In this document: positions 8,015 through 13,392 of the stretch, piece by piece | Position numbering within the stretch: position 1 is the stretch's first letter | Layout: each line of letters begins with the position of its first letter | Source of the DNA: a methanogenic archaeon | GTDB taxonomy: Archaea > Thermoplasmatota > Thermoplasmata > Methanomassiliicoccales > Methanomethylophilaceae | Reading direction: 5' to 3' | Assembly: GCA_902787415.1 (NCBI GenBank) | Contig: CADAGG010000012.1 | Coordinates: 1-13,392 of the forward strand | DNA: 13,392 bases | Translations under genes and position numbers: made by a program | Notes under the pieces: generated by a model | Seen by the model: only the letters and a program-made list of their open reading frames with translations | Database searches by the model: none | What the model was told of the DNA's origin: nothing

Positions 8015-8665
8015 TCAGTTGGGGTACTTGAATCCGAGCTCCTCGCACCTCTTCCTGATGAGGTCGTTGGGGATCCACTCGTATCCTTTCGGTCCGATGT
8101 AGAGGATGAGCATTCCGTCGCCGGTGTAGTTGTCCCTGCGGCGGGCGGCGTTGAGTCCGGAGATGGCGACGTCGATGGCCTGCTCCTTGGTCATGTTGTC
8201 CTTGTAGAGGGTCTCGAGTGCACCGTAGGCGGTGATGGAACCGGAACCGGATGCGCAGTACCTGTCCTCGATGACTCCTCCCGCTCCGTCGACGCTGAAG
8301 ACGTGTCCTCCGGTCTTGTCGTAGCCTCCGAGGAGGGGGCCGAGGTAGAATCCGGAACGGATGACGGATCCCATCAGGGTGGCAGCGGTCTGCACGGACA
8401 TGGGTGCTCCCTTCTGCATCTCGTAGATGGCGATCTGGCTGGTCATGTACCTGACCATGAGCTGGGCGTCTCCGACGAGTCCGGAAATGGTCATACCGAG
8501 GTTGTCGGACAGAGGATAAACCTTCTGCACGTTGCTGTTGGCGATGAGGTTGCCCATGGTGGCCCTCTGGTCAGTAGCGAGTATGACACCGTCCTTGATC
8601 CTCATTCCGAGGGTGGTGGTACCGGTTTTGAGTACGTTGTCGGATTCAGTATTGTGTGCGCTCAT
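8015..8665 (-). CDS. psmB: 20S proteasome beta subunit
   Basis: 216 residues, an N-terminal nucleophile protease forming the inner catalytic rings of the archaeal 20S proteasome with the alpha subunit (not in the window). A 15-residue propeptide ends KTG before the mature TTTLGM, so autocatalytic cleavage would expose the Thr16 nucleophile. In mature numbering the catalytic Asp17 (ATDQR) and Lys33 (NVQK) are present, as is the CASGSGS stretch near the active site. The ATG at 8665 is chosen because it gives the normal short propeptide and has AAGGT seven bases upstream; the frame stays open further upstream, but that would cross the promoter and the divergent gene and is not plausible. It lies next to fttA, a neighbour relation I recall from other archaea. 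Confidence 0.96.
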   Translation of the reverse strand: MSAHNTESDNVLKTGTTTLGMRIKDGVILATDQRATMGNLIANSNVQKVYPLSDNLGMTISGLVGDAQLMVRYMTSQIAIYEMQKGAPMSVQTAATLMGSVIRSGFYLGPLLGGYDKTGGHVFSVDGAGGVIEDRYCASGSGSITAYGALETLYKDNMTKEQAIDVAISGLNAARRRDNYTGDGMLILYIGPKGYEWIPNDLIRKRCEELGFKYPN

Positions 8666-8738
8666 GATTCTACCTTCGTTCAATTGTGACCGAAAACAAC
8701 ACTCGGGAAAAGTCCGATTGTATGATTCGGTATAGTTT

Positions 8739-8754
8739 GCGGGACTATAAAAAA
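8739..8754. promoter_or_regulatory. Shared TATA-like element with GCGGGAC half-site
   Basis: TATAAAAAA at 8746-8754 reads as a TATA-like box for the plus-strand regulator (predicted start about 8775) and, as TTTTTTATA, for psmB (predicted start about 8724). GCGGGAC at 8739-8745 directly abuts it and equals one arm of the palindrome at 8801-8816. A second TATA-like stretch for psmB is AACTATACC (8738-8730). Promoter assignment is by composition and spacing only. Confidence 0.5.
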
Positions 8755-8800
8755 CTATTTTACTGACGTGTCTGCGCGTGCGCGCATCAGTTAACGCTAT

Positions 8801-8816
8801 ATGTCCCGCGGGACAT
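8801..8816. promoter_or_regulatory. Perfect 16-bp palindrome ATGTCCCGCGGGACAT, candidate operator
   Basis: This is an exact 16-bp palindrome; with one mismatched pair the symmetry extends over 8798-8819. It ends ten bases before the ATG of the winged-helix gene and lies between it and psmB. Palindromes of this size bound by a dimer are typical of winged-helix repressors, so autoregulation is the simplest reading (inference). Confidence 0.55.
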
Positions 8817-8825
8817 GTACGTGCG

Positions 8826-9221
8826 ATGGAGAACAGCAGCCCCGGAACCCCCAAGAAGACGATCAAGCACGTCTGCCTCACCAACAGGATGCCCCTCGGA
8901 ATCAGCTCCGATCCGGAGTCCGACATCCTCTCCGCGATGAATGACCCAGACGTGATGATCCTCATCCGCGGGATGATGGAGAAGGAGCTCGTCGCACCCT
9001 TCGCCGGAGGGGCCTTCGGGCTCGAGGAACCGGCCGTCAACGCCGCCGTCAGGAAGATGAAGGCCGGAGGCCTAATCTGCTCCCGCCGCGTCGAGCACGA
9101 GGACGGAGTCCACCACCATTATTATCTCAACTCCGGACGCTTCAGGACCCTCGCCGAATTCCTCGACAAGATCGTGGAGGACTCCGAGAGGATGAAGGCA
9201 TCCTTCCCGGAATCCGATTGA
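8826..9221 (+). CDS. Small winged-helix (ArsR-like) DNA-binding regulator
   Basis: 131 residues. Residues about 33-118 have the ArsR/MarR-like pattern: ILSAMNDPDVMILIRGMM as first helices, LEEPAVNAAVRKMKAGGLI (67-85) as the helix-turn-helix with recognition helix, then a wing at RRVEHEDGVHHHYYLN and a C-terminal helix RFRTLAEFLDKIVED that could dimerise. The four-residue HHHY run in the wing region might bind metal, but there is no clear ArsR cysteine site. The ATG at 8826 is preferred because the preceding stretch contains the palindrome. An in-frame GTG at 8778 adds 16 residues and sits about where a leaderless start would fall, so it is a real alternative. No clear Shine-Dalgarno is seen. 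It is divergent from psmB, and its stop is one base from the convergent TadC-like gene. Confidence 0.75.
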   Translation: MENSSPGTPKKTIKHVCLTNRMPLGISSDPESDILSAMNDPDVMILIRGMMEKELVAPFAGGAFGLEEPAVNAAVRKMKAGGLICSRRVEHEDGVHHHYYLNSGRFRTLAEFLDKIVEDSERMKASFPESD

Positions 9222-9222
9222 T

Positions 9223-10626
9223 TCACAGGGAGATGTGCAGCATGGCCATGAAAACCATGGCCGCCACGGGTATCATGCAGGCGAACCTCCCTGCCGCGGT
9301 GGCGCCGTTGTTCCTGGTGTCGAGGCCGTTCACGAGCACCGCAATCGTAGCGCACAGCTCTATCAGGTAAACCGAGAGGATCAGGGTGGTGCTGCCGTCG
9401 TCCGCCATGCCCGCCAGGGCCCTCATGGGCCCGAGGATGGAAACGGACAACCCCAGTACAAGCGGTGCGAATACGGCCGCTGTGCCGTACATGGTGTCGG
9501 TCATGCTCTTGAGCTCGTTCCTTATGTTCCTGCGCACCGATTCCCTGTCCTTCAGCTGTCTTCCCAGGGATTCCGCCATCCTCCCCGCATCGGTCAGGTC
9601 CCTGAGGGATATGCGGTAGATGTCGGTCAGGATGCGGACGGTCTCCGCCGAGAAGAGGCCGAAGGCCGAGCTGATGGCATGCTCCACGTCCCCCCTGCAG
9701 ATGTCGAGTTCGTTCCTGAAGAGGACGGCGTAGGGGCGGCATTCCTTCGCATCGTAGGTGCTCCCGTAGAGAGCATCCTCGAACCCGTTCCCCGCCATCA
9801 GCCTGTAACCGATCTCGAAGATGCAGTCCTGCAGCCTCTTCTCAGCGGAGGCCACATGCCTGCGGGTCTTCCCGGTCAGACGATCGGCCGCAGCGGTGAG
9901 TATCCCTCCGGCGGCCGCTCCGAGGCATACCGATGCAGCCGCATCACCGGTGGCGGTGTAGACCGCAAGGGCGGCGGGGACGGCTGACAGGAGCAGCAGT
10001 CCCGACATATGGAATGCCTTCCCGCGCGGCCTCACGGGATTCTTCCCGCTGACGGTAATGATGACAGAGGTGACCGCGGCGGGTATCAGGACCAGGGTGA
10101 CGATCGATACCGTCCTCTGGTCAATGCCCGATTTGAAGAGCCCGCTCATGCCCATCATGGGCAGCACGGACATCAGGACCATGGGCACCATGATGCCCAG
10201 TCCGAAGATCACCATGCAGGGTGTGTTGAGCGAGGAGCAGAACGTCCTGCCCGATTCCCGAAGGCCGTTGAGAGCTATCTCCGAGGCCTCCTTGAGTATC
10301 TCGGATCTCTCCTTCTGGGTCTTGCTCCTCTCGGCCGACATGGCGAGCCTCAGGGCGGTCCCGTAGGCGGTGTTGCATTCCGGCAGCGAGGAGATCACCG
10401 AGTACAGCGCGGAGCTCATGTCGGGGGTCAGCCTGGTGTCCGCATCCAAGACTATCCTTCCGAAGATCGTGCGGGACAGTTCCGGTCCGTTCTCAGCCAC
10501 ATCCCTCACCGCGGTGTCGAGGGATCCTCCCCTGCCGAGCACCGAGGTCATCCTCCCTATCACGTCGGGACCCTCGTTCAGCAGACGGGGTGACTGACAA
10601 GCCTTCTTTACGGCGTCCTTTTCCAT
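9223..10626 (-). CDS. Type II secretion system F / TadC-like membrane protein
   Basis: 467 residues with the duplicated layout of GspF/TadC/FlaJ inner-membrane platform proteins. An N-terminal cytoplasmic helical domain (about 15-130, with GGSLDTAVRDVAENGPELS) is followed by hydrophobic segments at about 136-158, 172-192, 208-225 and 227-246. A second cytoplasmic domain (about 255-375, with GNGFEDALY and AGRMAESLGRQL) is followed by segments at about 381-401, 413-434 and 446-465. Such proteins anchor the assembly ATPase of type IV pilus-like machines. No ATPase, prepilin or prepilin peptidase gene is next to it here, so its partner is unknown. Codon choice looks less biased than in the neighbouring housekeeping genes. 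The ATG at 10626 has no ribosome binding site, but a TATA box sits 26 bases upstream, predicting a leaderless mRNA. Confidence 0.82.
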   Translation of the reverse strand: MEKDAVKKACQSPRLLNEGPDVIGRMTSVLGRGGSLDTAVRDVAENGPELSRTIFGRIVLDADTRLTPDMSSALYSVISSLPECNTAYGTALRLAMSAERSKTQKERSEILKEASEIALNGLRESGRTFCSSLNTPCMVIFGLGIMVPMVLMSVLPMMGMSGLFKSGIDQRTVSIVTLVLIPAAVTSVIITVSGKNPVRPRGKAFHMSGLLLLSAVPAALAVYTATGDAAASVCLGAAAGGILTAAADRLTGKTRRHVASAEKRLQDCIFEIGYRLMAGNGFEDALYGSTYDAKECRPYAVLFRNELDICRGDVEHAISSAFGLFSAETVRILTDIYRISLRDLTDAGRMAESLGRQLKDRESVRRNIRNELKSMTDTMYGTAAVFAPLVLGLSVSILGPMRALAGMADDGSTTLILSVYLIELCATIAVLVNGLDTRNNGATAAGRFACMIPVAAMVFMAMLHISL

Positions 10627-10648
10627 GGGGCAGGTCTCGCCGTGAGGG

Positions 10649-10656
10649 TATAAAAA
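10649..10656 (-). promoter_or_regulatory. TATA box of the TadC-like gene (leaderless start predicted)
   Basis: TATAAAAA on the plus strand (TTTTTATA on the coding strand) is centred about 26 bases upstream of the ATG at 10626, in a GC-rich setting. Archaeal transcription starts roughly 25 bases from the TATA centre, so the transcript would begin at or within a base or two of the start codon. This explains the absence of a Shine-Dalgarno. Confidence 0.6.
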
Positions 10657-10695
10657 CGGCAGAACTGCAGTTAGCTCGGTAATTTAGAAGGTGAT

Positions 10696-10713
10696 CCGGG
10701 GCCGGGGCCCCGG
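10696..10713 (-). terminator. GC hairpin after nrdJ
   Basis: CCGGGG (10696-10701) and CCCCGG (10708-10713) pair around a six-base loop; 10702-10713 alone is also a perfect palindrome, CCGGGGCCCCGG. On the minus strand it starts 10 bases after the nrdJ stop and is followed by ATCACCTTCTAAATT. It is similar in sequence to the hairpin after psmB. Terminator role inferred from position. Confidence 0.5.
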
Positions 10714-10722
10714 TAAGGAATT

Positions 10723-12978
10723 TCATTCGCACTTGGTCCAGCCGCAGGACCTGCAGACGTTGCATCCGCCCTGGAAGGTCAGCTCGTCGCCGCACTTGGG
10801 GCAGGGGTTGATGACGACCTTCTTGGGGGTGATCTCCTTGGGAGGAGCGATGAGGTTGGAGGACTTGACCTGCCTCATCATCTCGTCGTGCATGTCGATG
10901 AGGGCCCAGCCGACCGCCATGGGGCAGCAGGATCCCTTGCTGGTGTCCTTCTTGGTGAAGGTCCTGACCGTGTAGGAGGGGCAGGATCCGCAGGACTTGA
11001 GCTGGTCGACGACGGAGTTGATGTCGCATCCGGAACGGGCGGCCAGGGAGATCATCCTGGAGAGACCGATCATGAAGTTGTTGCATCCGCCGGTGGATCC
11101 CTTGTTGAGGTAGACCTCCATGAGGTCTCCGGAGACGGGGTCGAAGAACGCGGTGCAGTGCAGGCTTCCGCATCCGGTCATGAGCTTCCTCTTCTTTCCG
11201 ATGACGTTGTCGGCGACGGTCTTGACGATTCCGCGCTGGGTGGCGGTGGCGGAGGCGATGGCCTCCTCCTTCATCTTGGACTCCTCGGCCTTCTTCTCCT
11301 TGGTGGTCAGGATTCCGAGCCTCTTGCATCCGTCGCGGAAGACGGTGACTCCCTTGCATCCGATCTTCCAAGCGTACATGTAGATGTCGAAGACGTTCTC
11401 CTCGGGGAAGTCCTCGGGGAGGTTGACGGTGGAGCTGATGGAGGCGTCGATGTGCATCTGCCAGGTTCCCTGCTGGATGAGCCTCTGCTTGTAGTCGAGG
11501 TTCTGGGCGGTGACGAAGAACTCGGGGAGGTCGGTATCGTCCTTCAGGCCGTGCTTGTCCATGTACTCCTTGACGACGGGGGGATAGACCTTGTAGAACT
11601 GGTCGTGGTCGGACAGCGAGGTGGTCCTCCTCTCGAAGTGGGTGGCGAAGATGGGCTCGATACCGCCCGATATACCCAGCATGGTGGAGAGGGTACCGGT
11701 GGGGGCGATGGTGAGCAGCTGGGAGTTGCGGAGTCCGTACTCCCTGACGAGGTCGCGGGTCTCCTCGGAGGTGTTCTCCATGAAGTAGGGGGAGGCCATG
11801 AGCTGCTCGATGTTGCACTTGGGGAACTTTCCCTTCTCCTTGGCGAGGAGGGCGGACTCCCTGATGGCGGTGTCGGCCATGATGAATCCGAGGCGGTGGC
11901 AGATGTCCATGGCCTCGCGGGTTCCGTAGGTGATCTCCATCTTGATGAGCATGTCTGCGAGACCCATGATTCCGAGACCGATCTGCTTCCAGTCGTTGAC
12001 GGATTCCCTCTGTTCGGCGAGGGGGTGGAGGGGCAGACCCTCCTCGAGGACGCCGTTGAGGGCGCGGACGCAGATGCGGACGGCCTCGCGGAATTCGTCC
12101 TCCTGGAACTTGCCGTCCTTGACGAACTCGGAGAGGTTCATGCTTCCGAGCAGGCAGCTTCCTCCGGCGGGGAGGGGCTCCTCGGCGCAGGGGTTGGTTC
12201 CGGCGTACTCGTAGTCGGGGAACTCGGAGAGGAGGTTCCAGGAGCTGATGCGGTCCCAGAACAGGCAGCCGGGCTCTCCGAAGTCCCAGTTGGCGTAGCA
12301 GAGCTTCTTGAAGAACTGATAGGCGTCGAGGTTCTTGACGACGGTGTCCTTGGTCTCGGGACGTACGAAGGTCTGAACGAAGGTCTCCCTCTTCTCCACG
12401 CACTCCATGAACTTGTCGGTCATACGGACGGACATGTTGGCCTTGGTGACCCTCTCGAGGTCGGTCTTGACGGCCATGAACTCCTCGAGGTCGGGGTGCT
12501 CGCAGGACAGGGTGAGCATGAGGGCTCCCCTCCTTCCGTGCTGACCGATGAGTCCGGTGACCATTGAGTAGAGATCGGTGAAGGATACGGCTCCGGAGGT
12601 CTCCGAAGCGGTGTTGTTGATCTTCGCTCCGCGGGGTGCGAGTTTGGAGAGGTCGATACCCACTCCGCCGCCGTAGCTGAAGGTACGGGCGGCCTTGCTA
12701 GCGCACTCGAAGATGCTCTCGATGGAGTCCTCGGGAGGCTGTATGACGTAGCAGTTGGAGAGGGTGACTTTGAGGCCGGTATTCTGGAGTCCGCGGTTGG
12801 CGAGGATACGTCCTCCGAAAAGGAACTTTTTCTCCAAGATCATCCTCTTGATATCGTCATCTCCGGCGGAAACACGGTCGAGCCAATGATCGAACGTCTC
12901 CCCGTTGTAACAGTACTTTTTGTTCCAAATGTCTATTCCAAGCTGATTTTCAGCGCCTAACCACTCTTCTACGTCCAT
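10723..12978 (-). CDS. nrdJ: Adenosylcobalamin-dependent (class II) ribonucleoside-diphosphate reductase
   Basis: 751 residues from the ATG at 12978. It reduces ribonucleotides to deoxyribonucleotides using a cobalamin-generated thiyl radical, independent of oxygen. Key residues are visible: redox Cys76 (SNCYV), the NPCAE motif with Asn262, radical Cys264 and Glu266, the second redox Cys275 (GGSCLLGSMN) at the expected 11-residue spacing, and the substrate phosphate loop APTGT (425-429). A TSCPD-like domain begins near TGCGSLHC (601-608). The tail carries CPKCG (726-730) and GGCNVCRSCGWTKC (737-750), the usual C-terminal cysteine cluster. The frame is open for 35 more codons to an ATG at 13083, but that stretch is AT-rich, holds promoter-like motifs and does not look like the family N-terminus. 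A ribosome binding site AAGGT ends five bases before 12978. Confidence 0.95.
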   Translation of the reverse strand: MDVEEWLGAENQLGIDIWNKKYCYNGETFDHWLDRVSAGDDDIKRMILEKKFLFGGRILANRGLQNTGLKVTLSNCYVIQPPEDSIESIFECASKAARTFSYGGGVGIDLSKLAPRGAKINNTASETSGAVSFTDLYSMVTGLIGQHGRRGALMLTLSCEHPDLEEFMAVKTDLERVTKANMSVRMTDKFMECVEKRETFVQTFVRPETKDTVVKNLDAYQFFKKLCYANWDFGEPGCLFWDRISSWNLLSEFPDYEYAGTNPCAEEPLPAGGSCLLGSMNLSEFVKDGKFQEDEFREAVRICVRALNGVLEEGLPLHPLAEQRESVNDWKQIGLGIMGLADMLIKMEITYGTREAMDICHRLGFIMADTAIRESALLAKEKGKFPKCNIEQLMASPYFMENTSEETRDLVREYGLRNSQLLTIAPTGTLSTMLGISGGIEPIFATHFERRTTSLSDHDQFYKVYPPVVKEYMDKHGLKDDTDLPEFFVTAQNLDYKQRLIQQGTWQMHIDASISSTVNLPEDFPEENVFDIYMYAWKIGCKGVTVFRDGCKRLGILTTKEKKAEESKMKEEAIASATATQRGIVKTVADNVIGKKRKLMTGCGSLHCTAFFDPVSGDLMEVYLNKGSTGGCNNFMIGLSRMISLAARSGCDINSVVDQLKSCGSCPSYTVRTFTKKDTSKGSCCPMAVGWALIDMHDEMMRQVKSSNLIAPPKEITPKKVVINPCPKCGDELTFQGGCNVCRSCGWTKCE

Positions 12979-13056
12979 AATTGACCTTCTGAAACACAAT
13001 AATGACCTTGCAATTTTAAGGTTTTGAATTTTGGATTTTTTAAGGTAATTTTGTGT

Positions 13057-13104
13057 ATCCAACATCATATCATATACATCCAACTGTCGATATCGATGTT
13101 GGAT
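13057..13104. repeat. Inverted repeat built from ATCCAAC motifs
   Basis: ATCCAACATC (13057-13066) and GATGTTGGAT (13095-13104) form a perfect 10-bp inverted repeat separated by 28 bases. A further direct copy, ATCCAAC, lies between them at 13078-13084, and an outlying GTTGGAT at 13189-13195. Motif centres are about 13060, 13081, 13101 and 13192, so the first three are spaced close to two helical turns. A palindromic TCGATATCGA (13087-13096) overlaps the inner side. Candidate regulator binding sites for nrdJ. Confidence 0.45.
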
Positions 13105-13241
13105 GAGAGCCGTTTTCGACCCCTTCGAAATACCCAGACGGAGACTTGGTAAAGACGAAAAATCACGGAGGATTCTACCAGCAAAATGGTTGGATTACTA
13201 ACTATGCGTCGGGGATTTCTTAACACCCTGTAAGAGGTCCG

Positions 13242-13266
13242 CCGGAGGATCTCCGGCCGGCCTCCG
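13242..13266 (-). terminator. Nested inverted repeats after the edge gene
   Basis: CCGGAG-GAT-CTCCGG (13242-13256) is a tight 6-bp hairpin, and CGGAGG (13243-13248) can instead pair with CCTCCG (13261-13266). They immediately follow the stop of the minus-strand gene at 13267, with CTCTTAC beyond, which fits a terminator or 3'-end structure. The pyrimidine tract is weak. Confidence 0.35.
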
Positions 13267-13392
13267 TCATGCGGTCCTGCCGGCCGCCGCGGCACCCCCG
13301 GAAGGAGCCGATTCGGGAGGCTTGAGGGAGTACTTCTCCCTGAATCCGGTGACTATGTTCTCGGGGGTCTTTCCGGCGTTGCGGCCGAGGTA
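13267..13392 (-). CDS. C-terminal end of an unrecognised protein (partial)
   Basis: The minus strand is open from the window edge to a TGA at 13267-13269, giving 41 residues: YLGRNAGKTPENIV, then TGFREKYSLKPPE, and a flexible tail rich in Ala, Gly, Ser and Pro (SAPSGGAAAAGRTA). The charged first part looks like a genuine structured C-terminus and codon use is C/G-ending like the neighbours. I do not recognise the family, and the start is outside the window. A hairpin follows the stop. The evidence for a real gene is the open frame, composition and the terminator-like structure after it. Confidence 0.5.
   Translation of the reverse strand, partial: YLGRNAGKTPENIVTGFREKYSLKPPESAPSGGAAAAGRTA

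Larger units (their letters stand above)
12979..13266. promoter_or_regulatory. AT-rich intergenic region upstream of nrdJ
   Basis: This 288-bp stretch has no convincing gene. On the nrdJ strand it holds two TATA-like CCTTAAAA elements (13021-13014 and 13045-13038, 24 bases apart); the nearer would start transcription about 12 bases before the ATG. AAGGTCA occurs twice, 21 bases apart (12988-12982 and 13009-13003). Further up are four ATCCAAC/GTTGGAT motifs and a small hairpin (TTTCGA-ccccT-TCGAAA, 13114-13130). I looked for a tRNA and for a cobalamin riboswitch and did not recognise either. Confidence 0.5.

Noticed and set aside
8770..8786. Alternating GCGCGTGCGCGC run as a possible Z-DNA or operator element
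   Set aside because: It is short and only nearly palindromic, and a similar GCGCG-rich stretch occurs at 454-467, so it is probably background in GC-rich intergenic DNA.
8666..9040. Upstream extension of psmB to an ATG at 9040
   Set aside because: It would add 125 residues across the divergent promoter and the winged-helix gene. The start at 8665 gives a normal short propeptide and has a ribosome binding site.
10493..12403. 636-codon arginine- and proline-rich frame on the nrdJ strand
   Set aside because: Frame-shifted reading of nrdJ; the composition is that of an out-of-frame GC-rich gene, and it crosses the nrdJ terminator and the TadC-like promoter.
10888..12567. 559-codon open frame opposite nrdJ
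   Set aside because: In-register antisense shadow of the biased nrdJ gene, with no recognisable domain.
12979..13083. 35-residue N-terminal extension of nrdJ
   Set aside because: The stretch is AT-rich, contains TATA-like repeats, and encodes a lysine-rich segment not typical of the family; the ATG at 12978 begins the conserved N-terminus.
12979..13266. Possible cobalamin riboswitch ahead of the cobalamin-dependent reductase
   Set aside because: I could not find a B12-box-like segment or the expected multi-helix layout; only short hairpins and repeats are present.
13065..13295. 76-codon minus-strand frame upstream of nrdJ
   Set aside because: It spans the terminator of the edge gene and the repeat-rich promoter region, with arginine-rich composition and no motif; it is most likely a chance frame.

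Overview
The window looks like a chromosomal segment of a GC-rich archaeon, most likely a methanogen of the Thermoplasmata branch (Methanomassiliicoccales or a close relative). The grounds are an archaeal-type leucyl-tRNA synthetase, a 20S proteasome beta subunit, the archaeal KH/beta-CASP termination nuclease FttA (aCPSF1), an adenosylcobalamin-dependent ribonucleotide reductase, short AT-rich TATA-like promoters, and mostly TGA stops with no TAG. The order-level placement is inference.

Layout. Positions 1-410 (minus) hold the 5' part of a SAM methyltransferase. It is divergent from leuS (486-3386, plus), which overlaps by four bases a gene for a pRiA4b ORF-3-like protein (3383-4303, plus). 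Converging on these is a minus-strand cluster: psmB (8015-8665), a terminator-like hairpin, fttA (6034-7938), ubiX (5484-6029) and a Fe-S aldo/keto reductase (4307-5473). The last three are separated by 4 and 10 bases and look like one operon. Divergent from psmB is a small winged-helix regulator (8826-9221, plus) with a perfect 16-bp palindrome before its start codon. It converges on an orphan type II secretion F/TadC-like membrane protein (9223-10626, minus). Next come the class II ribonucleotide reductase nrdJ (10723-12978, minus), an AT-rich 288-bp intergenic region with repeated short motifs, and the last 41 codons of an unrecognised minus-strand gene (13267-13392).

Functionally this is mostly housekeeping: translation, protein turnover, transcript termination, prenyl-FMN supply and dNTP synthesis. 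I see no mobile element, CRISPR array, phage region, rRNA or tRNA gene. I do not see a clear new multi-gene system. The points most worth a second look are regulatory: the palindrome plus matching half-site around the psmB/winged-helix divergent promoter, the four ATCCAAC-type motifs upstream of nrdJ, and two similar GGGGCCCCG hairpins after psmB and nrdJ. On the protein side, the overlapped ORF-3-like protein with an unknown C-terminal half and the orphan TadC-like protein are the least understood.
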